Shown here piece by piece: positions 1 through 12,300 of a stretch of 64,000 bases of DNA. The translations under genes and the position numbers were made by a program. Every line of letters begins with the position of its first letter. The stretch's first letter is position 1. The notes under the pieces were generated by a model. It worked only from the letters and a program-made list of their open reading frames with translations. It did not search any database and was not told where the DNA came from. The stretch comes from Mactromeris polynyma (Eukaryota; Mollusca; Bivalvia; Venerida; Mactridae), in the NCBI GenBank assembly GCA_032209605.1, contig JASFXZ010000001.1, forward strand, positions 3,596,001 to 3,660,000. The letters run 5' to 3'.

Positions 1-303
1 TTGTCTAAATTGTCATGCTATATACAGTCAAGACAAGATAACAAAGTGCATGTAATAGACAAGTGGATATAATTGGAAGCATAAGCTTATTGAAATTCTC
101 TCCACTGCATACTAGCTATAAGTACATGATATGGCGGCTTAATTCCAGAAATTGACAAGATAGGACTGTAAGATTTGTAACATAAGTTTGTACATGTAAA
201 AAAGAAAGAAAATAACAAATATTTCAATGAAATTTACGTAAACGAAGGGAAGATAAGACAGAGGTTGTCTTAATAACAATTGTATTTCCTTGTTTACTTT
301 CAG

Positions 304-348
304 GCTATAACGTCAAATGAGATTCAAGAGGAAGTCATTCAAGTCCCA
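304..348 (+). CDS. Collagen exon: non-helical segment before the first helix seen
   Basis: Encodes [15 protein letters not shown] in phase 0, between a TTTACTTTCAG acceptor and a GTAAGT donor. The next exon starts directly with GPPGPQ, so this is the edge between an upstream globular or linker region (off the window) and the first Gly-X-Y block. Confidence 0.75.
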
Positions 349-3300
349 GTAAGTATAATGGTTATATCTCTATAACTATATCTCTAAATGATGACGCTTG
401 GTCGTGTTCTTGTTGTATTGGCTTCACCATACAAATCATTTACTTTTTACTGGATTCGTACATTTTAATAATATTAATATGGTCAGTTTCTATGGCGTAC
501 CAGTATAAGGAAACTTTGTCGTGAAAATTGGCAACCACCTCTGAATTGATTTGATTAGTTGTATTTTGCAATAAAGTTTATGACATAAGTACCTAACTAA
601 TATGTATGTTTATGTTATGTTTCAGGGACCACCTGGGCCACAGGGTCCCCAAGGGTTACAGGGACCATCTGGAGTATCAGTAAGTCACAACCTTTGTTCA
701 CGATTTTAGCAATATTCATTCTACTAATTCGACTTTTGATGAAGAAATACGTTAGAACACACTTTCGGTAAAACTCTATTCATCATACCAAAACAATTGT
801 CTTTTCATTTTGAACTTTTGGTAATTTGATTATATAAAGATATTTTGTTTTATTATTTAGGGCGAATCGGGATTTCCAGGCGAGCCAGGTGTTTCAGGAG
901 AACCGGTAAGATCGTATTGACCTCTTGGTGGAATGTATACTTATTTTAGCATATTATCATTCGAGTTACTTCCCTTCACACATTGTACGCCACGAAACCA
1001 GTCTTTGGTTATATGTAGCATAGTATCATTCGAGTTACTTCCCTTTACGCGTAGTACGCCACGAAACCAGTCTGTGATTATATCTAACATAGTACCATTC
1101 GAGTTACTTCCCTTTACACGTTGTACTCCATGAAACAAGTCTGTGATTATATGTAACATAGTATAATTCGAGTTACTTCCCTTTACACGTAGTACGCCAC
1201 GAAACCAGTCTGTGGTTAAATGTTTGCTGAACTAAAGCACAGTTTCTTGTCAATTTACGACAATCAAATTCTTTTTATTGTTTCGGTATTATAAATTCTA
1301 CATTTTTCATTCATAAACAGTGTATATAGTGCGAAATAATACTAATAAATGTAAATTGTACACTAACGTATTATTTTCCCGTAATTAACTGCGAACTTAA
1401 ATTTCTCGATATATATTTTTAAATATTTTGTTTTAATTGTAGGGTATACCGGGAGACAGAGGCAAACATGGACGAGATGGCAATGATGGACAGCCTGTAA
1501 AATATACAAAATTTCTATTTAAGACTTATAACAATTATACTACAGAAACATTCTTTTTTTGGAGATTTGAATATATATTTACCAGTTATAATGGTTTAAA
1601 AATTATCTTCTTGTAAATCAATTTGAAGCGACATAAATGTATTAAGTATGGCTAATTTTTATCAGGTTTTATTGATGCATAATATTTTAATGAAATTGTT
1701 ATAAACCTGGGATGTGGTTATTTCAGGGAAAGCCAGGCGAGCGTGGACCAGAAGGACCTGTGGGAATAAAAGGAGACAAGGTGATATATCTAGTTTACGA
1801 ATAACATAACTTATCTTCAATGTTTATTACATCGTTAAATAGTGGCAAACTTTGGTACGGTGGTATATTGTTATTGTGCTTTGACCTTTGGAACTAGGTT
1901 GTATATTGTGTGTAATATCATTATATCATAAAAGGGATCTGTGGAAATTCTGTGCATACAATATGATATTATTATTGGTACAATATATCCAGATATTAAA
2001 CTGCTCTGTTAATAACCGTTCATGTTTGATTGTTATATTACGTTATTTATTACAGGGTGATTCCGGAATTCCAGGAGCGCTTGGTTTAACAGTAAGTAAG
2101 GATTTATTTATTTTAATATTCATTTTAGTACAATGCAATATGATTACAAAAATGAATGAGAGAAGGATGTTTTTAAATTTTCACCATTCTCCATATTTAT
2201 AAATTTATAAAATACTATACATCGTTGGCAATATACATCGTGATAGTATGACTATCTTTACATATATACACTTATATACATGTTGCTCAAACCCATGTTT
2301 GCAAATAGTATTCTTTATTTTATATCGAACGTATTCATTGCCGTGTAGCGTTACTTTGATAGGAACATTGTTCAATGCTTCTTGTGTTTATAATGTGGGG
2401 TACTTTACGTACTTGTATATTGACAGGGTTCACAAGGTGAGAGGGGATACAAGGGAGCATCAGGGGACAGAGGAGAGCGTGGACCTTCCGTACGTATTAT
2501 ACACTATATATACAGTTAAACCTCTATAATAAGACCACCATTGGGACCCTTGAAACATTGATGTGGTCTTAACATTGAGGTTGAATAAAGAGTAAAACGG
2601 TGAAAATGGACTTGCAAATTGTGTTCTTAATTTTGAGGTGGTCTTATTATTGAGGTAGTCTTTAAGTGAGGTTTTACTGTAGTTAAATCTTTTAAAAAGA
2701 TACTCTTAAAAGTTCTTCGATTCAGGCTTGTTTGTAAATCAATTAATTTATACGTTTGACTAGACATCGTTCTATTCACCATGTTAATCTTTATAACTTA
2801 TTTTTAATTACTTACATTTATCATACTTCAATATATTATACTTTAAGTGTCATTTAGTTTTACAATTACAGTCGTACCTCGTTCATTCGAATTTGTCCGA
2901 AAATTTATGTCGAATAATAGTCTACATGGTTTCGAATAGTTCATTTGAATTCGACATATATAAGACAATACATCGGGCGTGATGTTTATTTCGGATGATA
3001 CAAAGTATTCGGATAGAAAGTTGTCGAATAAACGAGGTCCGGCTGTATATGTAACTGAATTTCATTGGTTATTTATTCAGTTTCAACTTTATATTTTAGG
3101 GTCCACCCGGTACACCTGGGACTGTCCAGTCATTCACAGATCTAGATGAAGCGGTACTTTCAGAATATAAAGAACAATTTCGAGTACTACTCCATTTGTA
3201 ATTCTTGCATGAGACACTTGGTTGTAAGCAAGGGAAATAATATAACCACGATATAATAATATCGCTCACTATTATCAATTACTTACTTGAGTATGATTTA

Positions 3301-6300
3301 TTTCGGGTTGTGTTTTTTTTATAGATAGATTTTCTATCATTTCAGCATCAAATTGCTTATTGAAGAGACAATGTATATGCTTTGGTAAAACTTGGTCTAC
3401 GTCTAACACATGTGTATGTTGACATAACAGCAGCTTATTACGCAACACAGCAGTAGGCGTACATGCGACATTCAGTGTAAAATCATTTGAGCGCTGCTGT
3501 GGTAAGGACTGCATCTTCTGTAAGTGACGTCATTTCAAGAAAACGCAACATGTGATGTCACTATTTGCAAGTAGGAAACAATATTTACTCCATATGGTTA
3601 GTTCGTTTTCATACTGACATATGGAGCAAATATTGCCTACTGTCAGTTCATGGTGACGTCAAATGTGACGTTTTCTGGAAATGACGTCACTTAAAGAAGA
3701 CGTTTGAAATCGTACAGCGGCGCTCAATTCATCTTCTTTTCATGTGGTGATTGCCAACTTTTAATATTAAACTTTTGTATTCCTGTATCCAAGATATGCA
3801 CGCAAATAGACGAGATGCTCACCGGTAAGTGGCTATACGATATGCTTGCTGTAAAACACAGAATACACCGCTCTCTTGGACCTTTAAATCCCTTATCCCT
3901 TTAATTTTTATTTATTTCCTTTGTGTTTTTGCAATAGAGTTTCTTTGAAGAATGAAATGGAGTAGTACAGTTGTAGATAATTTTATTTTAAGAATTCAGT
4001 CTTAAAGCATGCATTTTTAGAGTGGTAGCATACATTTGTTTACTTAAGGTGTATTCTTTTTTTATATAATTTACTCATTAATACAATATGCGCTTTAAAG
4101 CGATGCATTCGACCTTACAGTTTCACACATGTATATATTGCGAGCTCAAAGTACGCCCTTGCGCATTTATGCTCTAAGACGTATTCTTATTTGTGCGTTT
4201 CTTTTATTTTCTTCTTTGTTTGTCTGTTGCTTATATATTATAAGATTCTTCATACGAATCATTTGTAATACCATCATTTGCCAACATTTATTATACATTT
4301 CTAGTTTCTAGAGGGTTATGTTTTCCGAACTGTAAATATCTAAATCGTCAATATTTTAACTACACTTTTTCGGTCGTTTTTCGTTAAGCGTTTACTGTCA
4401 TGCTCTAAGATGTAACTTAAGTGTGTTTATTTTTTCTTGTTTAGGGTCCACCTGGCGCCCCAGGACCTCGTGGTGAACAAGGAAATCGTGGAGAATCTGT
4501 GAGTAATACTTTTATCCAAAGTATATACCCTGATCTTGTTTATATAAGTCTGATTATTCCGTTGCGTTGTGGTCTCTAGCAAGTAACTATGCCACCATTC
4601 TGGGGAAACTCATCGTTTCGGTCGTCCATTGGTCCGTCTGTCACATAACTGACCACTCTGTATCTTACCTCAATGCAGAATGTACAAATCACTTTTGGTA
4701 CAAATGTTTATCAAATTGACGACGCACGGAATTCAACTATAAGCCATTCAAGATTGAAGTTAAGGTTACGCTGTAAAGTTAGCGACCTGTCCGTCACGTA
4801 ATTTTGTTCGTTGAGCATCGTTGTATCAGATTTTTCTCCGCACGACTGTGGAGTAATTCGTCAAGCAGAATCCCATATGTGTCATGTCTGTCCATGTCAC
4901 TTGACCAAATTTGTGATTCATCATTAGATCGCCTGATCACAGCAATATTGGCGCCATACTATAGCCCGTTATATAGCTACTTTGGTGCCTGATCTCAGCA
5001 ATATTGGCGCCATACTATAGCCCGTTATATAGCTACTTTGGTGCCTGATCTCAGCAATATTGGCGCCATACTATAGCCCGTTATATAGCTACTTTGGTGA
5101 CTGATCTCAGCAATATTGGCGCCATACTATAGCCCGTTATATAGCTACTTTGGTGCCTGATCTCAGCAATATTGGCGCCATACTATAGCCCGTTATATAG
5201 CTACTTTGGTGCCTGATCTCAACAATATTGGCGCCATACTATAGCCCTTTATATAGCTACTTTGGTGCCTGATCTCGGCAATATTGGCGCCATACTATAG
5301 CCCTTTATATAGCTACTTTGGTGCATGATCTCAGCAATATTGGCGCCATACTATATCCCGTTATATAGCTACTTTGGTGCCTGATCTCAGCAATATTGGC
5401 GCCATACTATAGCCCGTTATATAGCTACTTTGGTGCCTGATCTCAGCAATATTGGCGCCATACTATAGCCCGTTATATAGCTACTTTGGTGCCTGATCTC
5501 AGTAATATTGGCGCCATACTATAGCCCGTTATATAGCTACTTTGGTGCCTGATCTCAGCAATATTGGCGCCATACTATAGCCCTTTATATAGCTACTTTG
5601 GTGCCTGATCTCAGCAATATTTGCGCCATACTATAGCCCGTTATATAGCTACTTTTATAGCTATAACTAACCTTTTACTGTTTTTGCTATTTAAGGGATC
5701 TCCTGGAATGCCGGGGTCACCAGGAACAGAAGGAAAGCCGGGTGCATCAGTGAGTATTTGTACAGTCATGGTCTATAGTGTCAACAAAATATTAAACGTT
5801 AACAACGTTATAAACGTTAACTGTAAAATTATATTTTAGTCCATTCCGTAAGTTGTGATCAAGCAAAGACTCTAAACTGTTTAACCAAACATGTAAACTC
5901 TGCTTTCGTTGATTTTGCTATTTTGGGTATTGTCAATCTCGAGATTTCTTATATCTAGGTAAGTGAAATTATTATTGGTTTTACTTCCAGTTCTTTTCGA
6001 TAATATCCGATGGTTGGACTTATAACTAATTAAAGCACTTATATTACTGTAACATTTCAGGGTCCACCAGGACGTGATGGTATGAACGGACAGCCTGGAG
6101 AACAGGTGACATTTTTGTTTAATAGACATGTTTCTTCACATTTATCGAGAACAAATATATTTTAGTAAAATCGTGTTTTAGTGTTTTTTATAACCTAATC
6201 TTACGGGTTTAAAGTTTTTTCCTGATTTCTTTTCGATATTGTAGGTCTATTTATGTAATAAAAGTCTCACTGAAAAAAATGTTTAGAACGGTTATATTAA

Positions 6301-9300
6301 ACGAAGTTTTGTAATGTTGATGTTTTTTCGTATGTCAAACAGGGTCAACTAGGTGAAACAGGAAATCCAGGGACTGATGGACAGCGAGGAGCTCCAGTAT
6401 GTACTTATTTACACACTTGGAAACAGTTCCATTTATAGAATACTTAAATAATATAATTCTTATAAGAGATGTTATCGTTTGTTGTCTCCTAAATTCTCCA
6501 TAGTTGTTTTTGATCGATCAGCTAGACCATTTTTTTGCACCCCGATTCCCATACATGTTTACCCGTGCACCTCCTCATTCGCTAATGTTTCTTCCCGGAG
6601 GTCTGTGTTGGGAGGCATTGACTTATATATGTGGCGGTCATCCCGGAGGTCTGTGTTGGGAGGCATTGACTTATATATGTGGCGGTCATCCCGGAGGTCT
6701 GTGTTGGGAGGCATTGACTTATATATGTGGCGGTCATCCCGGAGGTCCGTGTTGGGAGGCATTGACTTATATATGTGGCGGTCATCCCGGAGGTCCGTGT
6801 TGGGAGGCATTGACTTATATATGTGGCGGTCCTTGTATATCCTTAATCTCTCATCTTTTGTTATGTGTACAAAGATCATTTTACAGACATGTCTATCTCT
6901 GCACGTTGTTCAGGCGAGATATATATTTTTTCATTTCTATTTTATTTAATTCTATAAAATAGGACGCGTGTATTATACTGTAAATAAATTGAGAATTACT
7001 GAAACTGTTAGGTAGCAAACTTAAAGTTAAATTGTTCTAAACGTATTTTTAAAAATTCCGAATAAGTAAAAATTGTACCTATATAAATGTATATTTTAAG
7101 CTTCATGAGATGAATACTATAAGGTGTTCCTTTTTTCAAGTTTAATGCATTTTCATCGTCATTCAAATTATTTTGTTGGTCGATATATGTTTTGATGTCT
7201 GTTGAAAGCTTTGACTTGTATTTTGATATGTTATACAAGTCTGGTATACCAAGACATTGTTCATTTGATGATGCGTCTGTATTCAATGTAAAATCACTCA
7301 TGGTATTTGAATCAATGAATTAACAATAAGCGGGCGCCAAATGATTTTAAAAATACTTAACCACCTGACGAAATTAGAGCAAACGCATTCTTAGTCAAGT
7401 TATGTAATTGAACGACGAATTTCCTGCACATCTGTGGTAAATTAGAGTCAATTAAATAAAACAAGTAATCCGTCTTATTTCTAAATCTCCTTTGAAATTC
7501 TCCTGTACGTTGTGTGAACAGAGATTTACATTGAGATACATGTGACCCGATTTCACAAGAACTCTTTTATCTCAACAGATAACACTTAGGCAGCATTAAA
7601 GCATTAATTCGGACTGATTAAAACCCGCATGTTTCCTGTTAATGGTATTTAAAACGAAATGTTCATGTTGTGGAAATGTGGTCGACATAAAAATTAACCT
7701 CTAACGGCTGTGAATTTCTCCACAGAGACTTTCGTACTAAATTTATTGTATAGCTAACGTAGCTCAATGTGCATTTTCCCCTAATCAACACTGGTTTAAC
7801 CTGAAGGAATGATATACTTTGCAAACCTTTATCTTACACTATTTCGTTTTTTAGTATTTAGTGATTAATTATTGCCTTCTTAGTCTAGTTATGTTTATAT
7901 GTTGGAAATCAATGACCATAATAATAATAGCGGTTAAGTGTGATGTTAGCTAGCTGTTAAATCGATTTATAGCCCCAGTATTTTTATGACAATTCCAAGG
8001 CTGTAAATCGCTGTGTGGTTATTATATATATCTATGTTGTTAGATGTATGTTCAGTTCCTATTTCACCATGTGCAGTTCTTTTACTTGAAAGAATATTCA
8101 GGGTCCCTTTTCTCCCCCCTTTCGGCATATTATTACTGATTTTTTTATTTGTTCTGTGATGTATTTCTATCCATTAAACTTTCTCCGTGTTGTCCCTTAA
8201 ATTCTCTTAAGTTGTTTTGATGGTCGGCCAGAACATTCCTTGCTCCCCTATTCTCATACATGTTTACCCTTGCATATCTCAGTGCCCAAAGTTTTGTAGA
8301 ATGTTGTTTTCTCAGGGGTCTGTGTGGGGAGGCATTGTCTTATGTATGTGGCATTCCCTGCAACAACTTAATCTCTCTTTAAAAAGTGAATGAAAATAGA
8401 AAAAATGACAATAAGAGTCAGAACAACGAAAGTTATTTTTGAATGACTACAGATGTACAAGTATTTGCTGATTTATTATTGTATGTAATATATAATTATA
8501 GTGCATGTATTTGCCGATTTGCCAATATTTCAATATTGCAGGGTCTTAGAGGAGATAATGGTGCACCTGGGGGGATTGGACCTCAGGGTCCTAGGGTAAA
8601 TATAAGATTTTGTATTTTTGTAATTCATGATAGTGTGATCAATTATGTTTACTTTGATAATAGAATGAAAACACTATGATGAAAAACTGTTCATTTGATA
8701 GATAAACTTGCGTGAACTTGAACATCCAACATAGAGAAGCAAGGATTTGATAGAAATATACTTTATTCATAAATTGTATGAGTATTACTCTCACAGATAT
8801 GTGTCAGATAAATATTTAGGATTTATATTATAATTGTGTTTTACGAGTGCATATTGATTATAACAAGAAATATTTTGAAAAAAGATGGTCGGCGCAATTT
8901 GAAGGTTAAGATTAAATTTTGTTGTTCAACATACAAAATAACCGTTGTCATGGGAGGCTACTGCAATGAGCATGTATCATAGTTATACATATACAATGTA
9001 CAGTCAAACTTCGATAATAAGAACACCATTGGGACCCCTGAAAACTGGTCTCCTTATTGAGGTGATCTTAATATTGAGGTTTAACCAAGAGCCAAGCAGT
9101 GACAATAGACTTGAATATTGTGTTCTTGATTTTAAGGTAATCTTATTATTGAGATGGGTTTTTCTTGAACCTTATTTCACTGTTTCCACATGTATATTTG
9201 ATAGTAAACTGTATATCGTTTGAAGCCAACATGAACATATGGTACATGATGTACTTATCACGTATCAGTAATTCAAGTAGCCTTGTGCTAGTAACCCTGT

Positions 9301-12300
9301 TTTATAATCCCACCACCATCTAGGATATCAAATGAAACAGACATACTAAGTTTAAATGATTTGATAAATTAGATTAACTTTATTTCTCCGGTTTATTAAC
9401 ACGCCTATAAAAACGCACACGCACAAAAAATTGACTTATTCATCATTCCGCTATTTCCTTATCCTGACCTCGTAAAAGTGTTCTTTTATTTTATTTATTT
9501 ATTTAAATAAATTCTATTGTCCAGCATATCACAATGCTGGTTAGGAACATTTTGGTGTTTATAATGTTAATATGTGTGGTGAGTTTAGAAATGAATGCGG
9601 AGGAAATTAAACTTCGTAAGAAAAAGGGGAGAAATAAACGGCGTAAACTGAAGGAATTCAGAGTAAAGGGCGTATCTTATACTGTAAGTGATTAACCACA
9701 TATTTGTGCATGAGAAATATCTACTGACCATGTGTATGTTTGCCAGACAAATCTACCTCTGTCGTCAATACAGTTCATTTATCTCGATTCACCTTTATTC
9801 TTGTAAGTTTGTCTACTAAAATTCACCAACCCGGTTACTCGACTTATCGGCGGTTTTGAGTATATGGTTTCGTTGAAACCGTCTTTCCAAGCTCTTTCTA
9901 TCTGTACTTTCTATACTGTTCTGGAATGTACATTACTTAAATAAAATACAATTCCATAACCCTGTATGTTACAAAACTACAGGAGGGTAAAACTTTAAAA
10001 TTGTTTTGCTCAAAAAGTCGAAAAACAAGTTATGGGGTTTTGGAAATAATGCGACGAAATGTATCAAATATCACGTTCCAAAAATATTAGCACATTTAGA
10101 ACAATATTTTGAATGAAACATAATACAATTTCTGGCAAACATATACTAGCTTTTATAACAAATTCAAGTGAAAGAAACTCTGACACAATGAGCATTATCT
10201 CAGAATGTCAAACAAACAAAGCGGACATCATTTTGAAACGTTTGTTTGTGTTATTGGAGGCATTAACAGACACGGCCAGTCTGGAGGTAGAGCTCTCAGA
10301 GTCAGAGTTCCAACACTTTCACATTGCCCGTCCTAGCTATAAGAGGAGATAAATGCATGTGTAAGATTCATCGAACTTTATTTTTCTTCCATATAGGGAC
10401 ATAATGGAGAGAAAGGGGATTCGGGACAACGGGGCCAGGCTGGCAAAGATGGACGCCCGGTATAATATTTGTATAGGTTACGATGTAAAATTTAAATGCA
10501 TTTAATCATTTTCATTGAAGTTTGGTCAAAATTGACGAATGCTACGAATTTATTATGATGTGACTTACGGACTATTTTTCTTGTAATATCATTCACGTAT
10601 ATTTTTGGAATTTGCTTTATAGATCAAATATATTTTATTACGTTCCGTATATAATTGTTAACCAATAGAATGATATATACATTGTTTGTGACATACATTT
10701 TAAGGGACATTGGTTTGTTTTTAGTATAAACATGAATTGAATATTAACTACAAAAATACGATTTCACCATTTGTTCTACCAAGTTCTCCTTTTTCACTTG
10801 TTTTAACATTGCATGTAAGCTAATACGAAATAATGTTGCATGCGTATATTCACTGTACAACAGGGATCACAGGGACTACAAGGCACTCCGGGCCCTATGG
10901 GTATGAGTGGACAGTCCGGCACACCGGGACCTCCTGTAAGTACTGCCATATTGTTTGGATTCAGATGATCTTCAATTTAAAACTCATAGTCAAGATGAAT
11001 GAAGTCTTGTTACGAAAGATCAAATAACTTGTTGTTTTGTTACTGACTAGTATGTTCAAACGTCAGATTAAAGATGTATCTGGCTCATCTGAACATAACA
11101 TATTTGAATTGGCTTCATCCAGTATTGTTGTTACATTGGCTAAACTATCTCTATTCAATACAATTACAATGTATAACTGAAAGAAAATATCTAACTTTAC
11201 CAAATCACCGACAGGCAAAACTTGTGAAATAGCCTGATTGTTAAAAAACTGGATTTTTTTAAATTCTATGATAAAAAACCTTTTTCTTTAACAAATATAT
11301 ATCAATACATTATGAGTTCAGTCTTTGTTAATGCATGTTTATTGATGTTTTAACTATAGGGAATATATTTTTCATGTTTGTTTAGGTAAACAAATTAACA
11401 AAAAATTAGCATAATATTACTTTAAATGTTTACATTTTATTTGTCTTGTCAGTCATTTTATGAATATTTTAACAGATATAATTATGACTTCTAATTAGCT
11501 ATTAATTGAGTCTTACTCAACTTGTGACTTTTTTACATACTGAAGTATTAGATATTTACATGTATACGTGGTATTATCACAATCATATTATATGATTATA
11601 AAATTTAGTTTTCGTACGTCAAAATATATATTTACCATTGTAATAGAATTAATGTAAGTATCTACACCATAGATTGAATTCAATTGAACAATTTTAATCA
11701 TTATTCAGTGTTATTTTTTTTAGAAAGGTGAAGTATTTTAGTAAAACAATGACATCTGGTCCACTGAATACATGATTGCCATAAACTTTATATGATTATT
11801 TTCGTTAGAATAGAATTTCTATAAAGAGATCCAATAACGAACTAAACCATTTTCTTTTTTCTTCTCTGGTAATCATTTGATTTAAAATTGTAAATTGCCA
11901 CGCTAACTGTCGAAAGAATCGTCAAGTTATGATTGTCTAATTCATTATTGTGCTCTGTTTTCTACCTGTAGGGACCACCTGGACCAACAGGCGAAAAGGG
12001 ATCTGGTTTGGTATGTTAGCATTTTTACTGTTTTTATCATTTATCATCATGCCATTTCTTATTACTTATGTTTGTGTGTATATATATACATGCAAATTAT
12101 TCTACTTTTCATGTACTGATAAAAATAAATTGCTTTGTTGATTGTTGGATATAAGGGGAGCTTCGAAAATAGATGTTTTGGTACGAAAATAATTTACAAA
12201 TATATTCCAATTTCACTTTTATTCTGTTCCCTAACGTATGTACCCTTTATGTAAGTTATGTATAACATATTCCAAACAATAGCTGTAACAAAAGTATTAC

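Noticed and set aside
6479..6962. Overlapping open frames around 6500-6950 on both strands
   Set aside because: 48 bp tandem repeat inside an interspersed element; no gene features.
10113..10352. 79-codon frame in a collagen intron
   Set aside because: No splice sites joining it to collagen; next to a dispersed repeat, so more likely a repeat remnant.
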